From Candidatus Krumholzibacteriia bacterium (GTDB taxonomy: Bacteria; Krumholzibacteriota; Krumholzibacteriia; LZORAL124-64-63): a stretch of DNA of 6,531 bases. The notes beneath the pieces were generated by a model. It was not told the DNA's origin, made no database searches, and saw only the letters and a list, made by a program, of their open reading frames with translations. Both the position numbers and the translations under genes were made by a program. The stretch spans positions 1-6,531 of the forward strand of contig JADGEP010000224.1 in assembly GCA_016744275.1 (NCBI GenBank). Reading direction: 5' to 3'. Below, in pieces: positions 1-5,112 of the stretch; position 1 is the first letter of the stretch, and every line of letters begins with the position of its first letter.

Positions 1-149
1 CTCATGTGTTGCGCTTCCCCTTCATGATTTCGCCAACGGTGACCATCGGCGCGGCTTTGTTCTCGGTGGCGATTGGCATCTTCTTCGGCATGTACCCGGC
101 CAACAAGGCCGCGCGCTTGGACCCCATCGTGGCCCTTGGGCGTGAATGA
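1..149 (+). CDS. ABC transporter permease, MacB/FtsX type (C-terminal end only)
   Basis: This is the 3' end of a gene that begins before the window. The frame beginning at base 3 gives 48 residues and stops at TGA 147-149. The tail reads as a hydrophobic segment (TIGAALFSVAIGIFFGMYP) followed by ANKAARLDPIVALGRE. In the FtsX/MacB permease family the last transmembrane helix ends in G-x-x-P-A-x-x-A-A-x-L-D-P-I-x-A-L-R-x-E, and this matches closely. Such permeases sit in the inner membrane, pair with a cytoplasmic LolD/MacB-type ATPase, and drive extrusion or lipoprotein release by mechanotransmission rather than classical transport. The partner ATPase and substrate cannot be seen. The following transhydrogenase-like gene is on the same strand 82 bp downstream, and nothing suggests functional coupling. 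The family call is fairly secure; the subfamily is not. Confidence 0.82.
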   Translation, partial: HVLRFPFMISPTVTIGAALFSVAIGIFFGMYPANKAARLDPIVALGRE

Positions 150-157
150 GCAGTAAA

Positions 158-178
158 ATCGGTCTGCTTCGGGCCGAT
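158..178 (+). terminator. Weak candidate hairpin after the permease gene
   Basis: Bases 158-164 (ATCGGTC) can pair with 172-178 (GGCCGAT), giving seven pairs including one G-T wobble around a 7-base loop, starting 9 bases after the permease stop. It is followed only by ATATTT, not a proper T-run. It could be a weak terminator or a processing/attenuation hairpin, or chance. GGTCTG at 161-166 can alternatively pair with CAGACC at 193-198, so the two stems would exclude each other. Confidence 0.2.
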
Positions 179-220
179 ATTTCAGATATGACCAGACCAA
201 TGATGGCCAACGGGTTTTCG

Positions 221-226
221 GGAGGG
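221..226 (+). promoter_or_regulatory. Ribosome binding site of the sthA-like gene
   Basis: GGAGGG lies five bases before the GTG at 232. It decides the start: there is no in-frame ATG just upstream, and the protein then begins three to nine residues before the FAD-binding GxGxxG strand, as in known SthA proteins. Confidence 0.8.
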
Positions 227-231
227 ATTTC

Positions 232-1620
232 GTGTCTGACTTTGAACTGTGCGTGATCGGCAGTGGGCCGGGCGGCCAGAAAGCGGCCATCCAGGCGGCA
301 AAACTGGGCAAGAAGGTTTGCATCGTCGAACGGATGGAGCAGGTGGGAGGCGTGGCCATCCACACCGGAACCATCCCTTCAAAAGCCCTGCGCGAGGCGA
401 TCATCCGGGCCACCGGTGGGCAGGACCACTTGACCATCCGTGGTGATGTGAGAGCCGGACGTTTGACCATCGACCAACTGCTGAGTTCATGCCAACGCAT
501 CATCGCCACCGAGATGGAGATCGTGCGGGTGCAATTGCGCGGCAACGGCGTGACGATGCTGAGTGGAGAGGCTTCTTTCGCCGGCCCCAACGAAATCCGC
601 ATCAAGGGGCTGCACGAAGAGACGGCGATCACGGCTGACAAATTTATCGTGGCGGTGGGCACTGAACCTGCGCGCCCGGATACCATCCCATTCGACAAAC
701 AGTGCATCCTGACTTCGGACGACCTGCTGCACCTCGACCGATTGCCGACCAAGCTGGTGGTTGTTGGCGGCGGCGTGATCGGCACCGAATTCGCTTCGAT
801 GTTTTCCCGCCTGGGCGTGAAGGTGACCATCGTGGACCGGTCCGACCGGGTATTGGGTTTTCTGGATGCCCAGATCGGCGAAGCCCTGCAATATCATTTG
901 CGCTCGCGCGGCATGACTTTGCGCATGAAAGAAGAAGTGGCTGAGGTCATCCGGCATGAGCAGGGCGCACCGGATCGGGTGGAAACCCGCCTCAAAAGTG
1001 GCAAGGTATTGCACAGCGACGCGCTTCTGTATTGCCTGGGCCGACAGGGCACGACGGGGCCATTAAATCTGGCGGCCGCAGGGCTGGAGGCAGACGACCG
1101 GGGGCGTCTGGTGGTGGATGAAAAGTTTTGCACCGCCAATACAAACATCCATGCCGTTGGCGATGTGATTGGCTTCCCGGCCCTGGCTTCGACTTCGATG
1201 AATCAGGGACGCATGGCGGCCTGTCACATTTTTGGAAAGAAGTTTCAGGACCGACGGCGCCTGTTCCCGTTCGGCATCTATTCCATCCCCGAGATCAGCA
1301 TGGTGGGGGACAACGAAGAACAACTGACGGAAAAGGGCATCCCCTACGAAACGGGTGTGGCGGGCTACAAGGAAATCGCGCGGGGGCAATTGTTGGGCGA
1401 TGACGTGGGCATGTTGAAGATCATCTTCAGCCCTGAGACCCGCAAAGTCTTGGGAGTGCACATCATTGGCACCGGCGCCACTGAGTTGATTCACATTGGG
1501 CAGGCCGTGATGGCCCTGGAGGCGGACGTCGACTATTTCGTGGACAGCGCCTTCAACTATCCCACCCTGGCCGAGTGTTATCGGGTGGCGGCCTTGAACG
1601 GGATCAACAAACTGAAGTAA
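232..1620 (+). CDS. sthA: Soluble pyridine nucleotide transhydrogenase-like flavoprotein (SthA/UdhA)
   Basis: 462 residues, the usual SthA length. Known members are cytoplasmic FAD enzymes that move hydride between NADPH and NAD+, balancing the two pools. Visible features in order: N-terminal FAD Rossmann motif GSGPGG (10-15) with E33 at the end of the second strand; the active-site segment VAIHTGTIPSK (41-51); a second Rossmann motif GGGVIG (179-184); the second FAD motif HAVGDVIGFPALAS (307-320) containing G310-D311; and the C-terminal dimerisation domain with FNYPTLAECYRVAALNG (441-457). The disulfide-reductase cysteines are replaced by A42 and T47, and the usual catalytic His by Y443, which excludes lipoamide dehydrogenase, glutathione reductase or mercuric reductase. 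The sequence resembles the mycobacterial type more than the E. coli type (GSGPGGQKAA, AVGDVIGFPALA, ELARGQ-like EIARGQ). D202-R203 at the end of the second NAD(P) strand suggests possible NAD(H) preference. The gene starts at GTG behind GGAGGG and ends just before a strong terminator. No convincing promoter was found in the 82-bp gap, so co-transcription with the permease is possible. Confidence 0.9.
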   Translation: MSDFELCVIGSGPGGQKAAIQAAKLGKKVCIVERMEQVGGVAIHTGTIPSKALREAIIRATGGQDHLTIRGDVRAGRLTIDQLLSSCQRIIATEMEIVRVQLRGNGVTMLSGEASFAGPNEIRIKGLHEETAITADKFIVAVGTEPARPDTIPFDKQCILTSDDLLHLDRLPTKLVVVGGGVIGTEFASMFSRLGVKVTIVDRSDRVLGFLDAQIGEALQYHLRSRGMTLRMKEEVAEVIRHEQGAPDRVETRLKSGKVLHSDALLYCLGRQGTTGPLNLAAAGLEADDRGRLVVDEKFCTANTNIHAVGDVIGFPALASTSMNQGRMAACHIFGKKFQDRRRLFPFGIYSIPEISMVGDNEEQLTEKGIPYETGVAGYKEIARGQLLGDDVGMLKIIFSPETRKVLGVHIIGTGATELIHIGQAVMALEADVDYFVDSAFNYPTLAECYRVAALNGINKLK

Positions 1621-1631
1621 CGGCAGGATGT

Positions 1632-1667
1632 AAAAAAGGGTGCCCCGGTAAGGGGCACCCTTTTTTT
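1632..1667. terminator. Bidirectional rho-independent terminator between converging genes
   Basis: A run of six A (1632-1637) precedes a perfect 9-bp stem, GGGTGCCCC (1638-1646) pairing with GGGGCACCC (1652-1660), around loop GGTAA, followed by seven T (1661-1667). Because both flanks are homopolymer tracts, it reads as an intrinsic terminator on either strand. It ends the sthA-like transcript 12 bases after its stop on the + strand, and it lies 31 bases beyond the stop of the Asp-box protein gene on the - strand. Confidence 0.95.
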
Positions 1668-1681
1668 AGTGAGGCCAATTG

Positions 1682-1714
1682 CTGCTTGTTGTCTCGCCTA
1701 CTTGTTGTCTCGCC
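1682..1714. repeat. Short tandem duplication spanning a stop codon (16-bp period)
   Basis: CTTGTTGTCTCGCC occurs at 1685-1698 and again at 1701-1714, an exact 14-base match with a period of 16; extended to 17 bases (1682-1698 against 1698-1714) it matches at 16 positions. On the - strand the first copy encodes the last residues of the Asp-box protein, the TAG stop sits at the junction, and the second copy lies in the 3' untranslated part in another frame. It looks like a replication-slippage duplication. Confidence 0.75.
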
Positions 1715-4700
1715 AAACGGGAATGCGCCCAGGGGTGTGGGGCGCGCCAGCGGCTTCGAGACGATCTTCCATCGCTTTCAAATCACCGGTTACCAAGTCG
1801 GCCAGATCCTTCAGCAACGGACCAAACTGCTTGGCGGCGATGCTCAGGTTCTTGTGCATCGTAGCGGTTGGCGGCGAAGTGATTTCACGGGACGTCCACA
1901 TGATCATGCCGGTACGGCCGGTGATCGACGGCGTGGTCGGTTCGCTGCGACTGCTCACGGTGCGGTCGCCCTGCAGAATGATCTGCATGTCCTTCAACCG
2001 GGTTTCCATGGCATCAACCTGCACCAACAGGTCCCGTTCCAGAGCCGGCGTATCGTTGATGGCCTGCCGGATGTGATTCAATCTCGACTGCGCATCACGA
2101 GCCGTATTGACTGCGCCACGCACCGACCGTTGCAACTCGCCGGCCTTCTTCTGAAAGGCCAACAACTCGGGGAAGTTGTCGGTCAGCGTTGTGTTGTTTT
2201 TCAACAAACGGGTGTTGAAGGTCATGGGCCCGGCAATGTTCTCTTCAACGCCACGCACGCGTTGGCTCAGAGTCACGTTGTAGGATCCGGGTGCAGCCAG
2301 CGGGCCGGCGGGCACGTCGTCCCACGGCGTGGTCGGGCCACTGCGATTCAAATTCACCGGGCTGATGTCCGGCCAGCGCAGATCCCAGGCCACCCGATGC
2401 AGGCCTTTGCCGCCGGGCGCGTTGAAACGCCGGACAACATCTCCCTGGGCGTTGCGCACCGTGGCGATGACCACAGGATCGTGCTCACGGTCTTCTTCCC
2501 TGAGGTCATCCCAGCTGGGGTAGAAGACAGGTTCTTCGGCCTCGATCAATTCTTTCTCCGCCGCCTGGCGTTGCGCCTTCAGGGTCTTGGCGCCATCGGC
2601 CAGCCAGTAGGTGAATACGGCGCCGAAGGGAGGGTTCTCCGCCCGATAGAAATTGTCGCCCTGGCTGCCCTTTTTGCCGCCACCAACGGGGCCGCCGGGC
2701 ACGTAGATCAGGGCATCCTTGACGGGGAAAATCGTGGCGTCTTTTTCCAGATCGGCCACCGTCAGATTACGCAAGGGCGTGTAGTCATCCAGGATGTAAA
2801 ACCCGCGACCGAAGGTGGCGACCACCAGGTCGTTTTCACGGCGTTGAATGTCCAGATCGCGGCAGGCGATGGTGGGTATGCCGGCCGACAGTTCGGTCCA
2901 GAATTTGCCGCCGTCGCGGGTGAACCAGACACCAAACTCGGTGCCGGCAAAAATCAAGTCCTTGTCGACATGATCCTGGGCCAATGAGTGCACCGTGCCG
3001 TCATCAGGCAGGTTGCCAGCGATGGATTTCCAGCTCTTGCCGCCGTCGGTGCTCTTCATGACATAGGGTTTGAAGTCGTCGCGTTTGTGATTGTCGAACG
3101 AGGCGAACATCACCTTGGCGTCGAATTGGGAGCACTCCACGTCACTGACATAGCTGTTGTCGGGCACTCCCTTGAAGCTGTCGCTCTTGTGCCAGTTGGC
3201 GCCGTCATCGTCGGTCCACTGGATGATGCCGTCGTCGGTGCCGATCAGCAGCAGGCCCTGCTGCAACGGCGATTCGCTCATGGCAATGATGCTGCCCCAG
3301 AACGAGGTGGAGTTGTTCTTGGCCACCGTGTCAACGCCCCACACCTGATCCATCACTTCGAGCTTGTTGCGGTCGATGCCGCTGGTGAGGTCCTCGCTGA
3401 TCTTGGTCCAGCTGTGGCCCATGTCGTCGCTGCGGAAGACCTTCTGACAGGCGTAGTACAGCCGCTTGTGATTGTGCGGGCTGATGATCAGGGCCGAGTT
3501 CCAGTTCCACTTCAGCACTTCGCCCTCTTCGGCGGCGGGCTGGATGTAGAGGTTCTCGCCACTGGCCTTGTCGTAGCGGTTCAGGTTTCCGTACTGCCAT
3601 TGGCAATAGACGATGTTGGGGTTGGTCGGGTCGATGGCGGGTTCGAAGCCGTCGCCACCAAGAGTGAAGAACCATTCCCGGTTGCTGATGCCATGGGTGA
3701 AGGTGGTGCGTGAGGGCCCACCGATGGTGTTGTTGTCCTGGGTGCCACCGTAGACGTTGTAGAACGGTTCATCATAGTCGACGGCCACCCGGTAGAACTG
3801 GGTGATGGGCAGGTTGGCGGCAAAGCGCCAGTTGTTGCCGCGGTCGAAGGATTCGTACACGCCACCATCGCAACCGGTCAGCAAATGGTCGGTATTGGTC
3901 GGGTCGATCCAGAGGGCGTGGTCATCGACGTGCTTGCTGCGCACGCTGAGACGGTTCCAGGTCTTGCCAGCGTCTTCGGTCACCTGCAGGAAGGTGTCCT
4001 GGCTGTAGATGCGGTCGGCGTTGTTGGGGTCGGCCACCAGTTCGTTGTAGTACTGGGGGCTGCCGGCGACATGGTCGCTCATTTTGTTCCAGGTTTGTCC
4101 GGCATCTGTGGTGCGGAAGAATCCGCCCTTATCGTCGGCGGCTTCGATGATTGCGTAAACCGTGCGTGGGGCGGCGGGGCTGATCGCCAGGCCGATGCGA
4201 CCCATGTCACTGCCAGGCAGGCCATTGTTGATCTCGGTCCAGGTTTGGCCACCATCGGTGGTCTTGTGGATGCCCGATCCGGGCCCGCCATTAATCAGCG
4301 TCCAAATGTGCCGCCGGCGCTGGTAGCTGGCGGCGTAGATCACGTCCGGGTCGGTCGGGTCCATGACCAGGTCAACCACACCGGTATTCTCGTCGATTTC
4401 AAAGACAAGGTCCCAATTCTCGCCGCCGTCCACACTCTTGTAGACGCCGCGATCACCACCTGGGCCCCAGAGCGGTCCCATGGCCGCCACGTATACGACA
4501 TTTTCGTCAGCGGGGTGCACCAGGATGCGGCCGATATGCAATGAGCGTTCGAGGCCCATGTTCTGCCAGCTTTTACCGCCATCAATCGATTTGTAAACAC
4601 CGTCGCCATAGGCCACGCTTCGCTGGCTGTTGTTTTCGCCCGAGCCCACCCAGACCACGTCCGGATTGCTTGGCGCCAGGGCCAGGCACCCGATGGAGTA

Positions 4701-4973
4701 ACTGCCTTCGCCGTCAAAAATGGGCTCGTAGGTCACGCCGGCGTTGTGGGTCTCCCAAACGCCGCCCGCACTGACGCCCACGTAGTAGTGGTACGGGTTG
4801 CGGGGGTCGATGGCGAAGTCAGAAATGCGGCCCGAGGCGATCGACGGGCCAATGGCGCGGAACCCGAGGGCGGAAAAATCACCGCTGCTCCAGGGGGCGT
4901 CTTCTCCAGCGGCAAAAGCGGCGCTGGAAACCAGCAACGCGACAATCAGGGCTAACAAGGGCAGGCGGCGCAT
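1698..4973 (-). CDS. Secreted sortilin/VPS10-like Asp-box (BNR) repeat protein
   Basis: 1091 residues. It starts with a Sec signal peptide (RR, hydrophobic 4-18, then AFA-A near 19-22), so it is exported; the rest is soluble with no anchor, lipobox or sorting tail seen. Ten Asp-box motifs (S/T-x-D-x-G-x-x-W) begin at residues 129, 180, 238, 288, 332, 375, 515, 587, 641 and 685, with a degenerate one near 75; these mark beta-propeller hairpins, probably two propellers. A linker with a glycine-rich stretch (759-774) and a charged segment (about 795-830) leads to a FlgD/Fn3-like fold (about 833-905, with GLHRVAWDLR and APGSYNVTL), then helical, probably coiled-coil sequence (about 935-1000 and 1045-1075). 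This architecture is known from large families in Acidobacteriota, Gemmatimonadota, Bacteroidota and relatives, often annotated glycosyl hydrolase or VPS10-containing, with no proven function. No sialidase arginine-containing FRIP motif is visible, so enzymatic activity is doubtful; binding or a role with extracellular polymers is conceivable. The start at 4973 is chosen over an in-frame start at 5072 because it has an RBS and places the signal peptide at the N-terminus; the longer form would overlap the kinase terminator. Confidence 0.9.
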   Translation of the reverse strand: MRRLPLLALIVALLVSSAAFAAGEDAPWSSGDFSALGFRAIGPSIASGRISDFAIDPRNPYHYYVGVSAGGVWETHNAGVTYEPIFDGEGSYSIGCLALAPSNPDVVWVGSGENNSQRSVAYGDGVYKSIDGGKSWQNMGLERSLHIGRILVHPADENVVYVAAMGPLWGPGGDRGVYKSVDGGENWDLVFEIDENTGVVDLVMDPTDPDVIYAASYQRRRHIWTLINGGPGSGIHKTTDGGQTWTEINNGLPGSDMGRIGLAISPAAPRTVYAIIEAADDKGGFFRTTDAGQTWNKMSDHVAGSPQYYNELVADPNNADRIYSQDTFLQVTEDAGKTWNRLSVRSKHVDDHALWIDPTNTDHLLTGCDGGVYESFDRGNNWRFAANLPITQFYRVAVDYDEPFYNVYGGTQDNNTIGGPSRTTFTHGISNREWFFTLGGDGFEPAIDPTNPNIVYCQWQYGNLNRYDKASGENLYIQPAAEEGEVLKWNWNSALIISPHNHKRLYYACQKVFRSDDMGHSWTKISEDLTSGIDRNKLEVMDQVWGVDTVAKNNSTSFWGSIIAMSESPLQQGLLLIGTDDGIIQWTDDDGANWHKSDSFKGVPDNSYVSDVECSQFDAKVMFASFDNHKRDDFKPYVMKSTDGGKSWKSIAGNLPDDGTVHSLAQDHVDKDLIFAGTEFGVWFTRDGGKFWTELSAGIPTIACRDLDIQRRENDLVVATFGRGFYILDDYTPLRNLTVADLEKDATIFPVKDALIYVPGGPVGGGKKGSQGDNFYRAENPPFGAVFTYWLADGAKTLKAQRQAAEKELIEAEEPVFYPSWDDLREEDREHDPVVIATVRNAQGDVVRRFNAPGGKGLHRVAWDLRWPDISPVNLNRSGPTTPWDDVPAGPLAAPGSYNVTLSQRVRGVEENIAGPMTFNTRLLKNNTTLTDNFPELLAFQKKAGELQRSVRGAVNTARDAQSRLNHIRQAINDTPALERDLLVQVDAMETRLKDMQIILQGDRTVSSRSEPTTPSITGRTGMIMWTSREITSPPTATMHKNLSIAAKQFGPLLKDLADLVTGDLKAMEDRLEAAGAPHTPGRIPVWRDNK

Positions 4974-4978
4974 GAAGG

Positions 4979-4984
4979 TCCTTC
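4979..4984 (-). promoter_or_regulatory. Ribosome binding site of the Asp-box protein gene
   Basis: On the - strand GAAGGA stands five bases before the ATG at 4973-4971. It supports this start over the in-frame ATG 99 bases further upstream. Confidence 0.75.
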
Positions 4985-5028
4985 TTTCCTCGAGAAATAG
5001 GGAAAACCTGAAATACCGGATCGGTGCG

Positions 5029-5044
5029 AGGTATAGCTGTACCT
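5029..5044. promoter_or_regulatory. Near-palindrome, possible operator
   Basis: AGGTATAGCTGTACCT matches its own reverse complement at 14 of 16 positions (the two differences form G-T type pairs). It lies 56-71 bases upstream of the Asp-box protein start and immediately downstream of a possible -10 box, where a repressor dimer site would block initiation. Equally it could be a small RNA hairpin or chance. No regulator gene in the window points to it. Confidence 0.3.
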
Positions 5045-5072
5045 TTATAACAAAAAGACACGCCGGATCCAA
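5044..5072 (-). promoter_or_regulatory. Possible sigma-70-type promoter for the Asp-box protein gene
   Basis: On the - strand TATAAA (5049-5044) matches the -10 consensus at five of six bases, and TTGGAT (5072-5067) matches the -35 at three of six, with a 17-base spacer. Initiation would fall near 5037, leaving about 64 bases of leader. The -35 and spacer overlap the kinase terminator hairpin. The -35 match is weak and the organism's consensus is unknown, so this is a suggestion only. Confidence 0.3.
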
Positions 5073-5084
5073 GTCCGGCGTGTC
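5052..5084 (-). terminator. Rho-independent terminator of the histidine kinase gene
   Basis: A perfect 11-bp stem, GACACGCCGGA (5057-5067) with TCCGGCGTGTC (5074-5084), encloses a 6-base loop. Read on the - strand it is followed by five T (5056-5052). It lies 28 bases after the kinase stop codon, so it separates the kinase transcript from the Asp-box protein gene downstream. Confidence 0.88.
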
Positions 5085-5112
5085 CGAGGCAAAATTTGGA
5101 GTTTTGAGCCCT

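Noticed and set aside
232..1620. Dihydrolipoamide dehydrogenase, glutathione reductase or mercuric reductase as identity of the flavoprotein
   Set aside because: Both redox cysteines and the catalytic histidine of those enzymes are absent, while SthA-specific segments (GTIPSKAL, FNYPT, YRVAALNG) are present.
1575..2987. A 470-codon open frame on the + strand opposite the Asp-box protein gene, overlapping the end of sthA
   Set aside because: It is in exact codon register with the - strand gene, so its stops would need TTA, CTA or TCA codons in that gene, which are rare at this base composition. Its translation shows no family resemblance, it has no ribosome site, and it overlaps the terminator. 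The same explanation covers the frames at 2988-3713 and 3885-4544.
1698..4973. Calling the Asp-box protein a sialidase or glycosyl hydrolase
   Set aside because: Asp-boxes are shared by many non-enzymatic propellers, no FRIP-type motif is seen, and the only RIP tripeptide is in the extreme C-terminus (1083-1085), outside the propellers.
4974..5072. N-terminal extension of the Asp-box protein by 33 residues to an ATG at 5072
   Set aside because: The extension lies in front of a clean signal peptide, begins inside the kinase terminator hairpin, and the ATG at 4973 has its own ribosome site.
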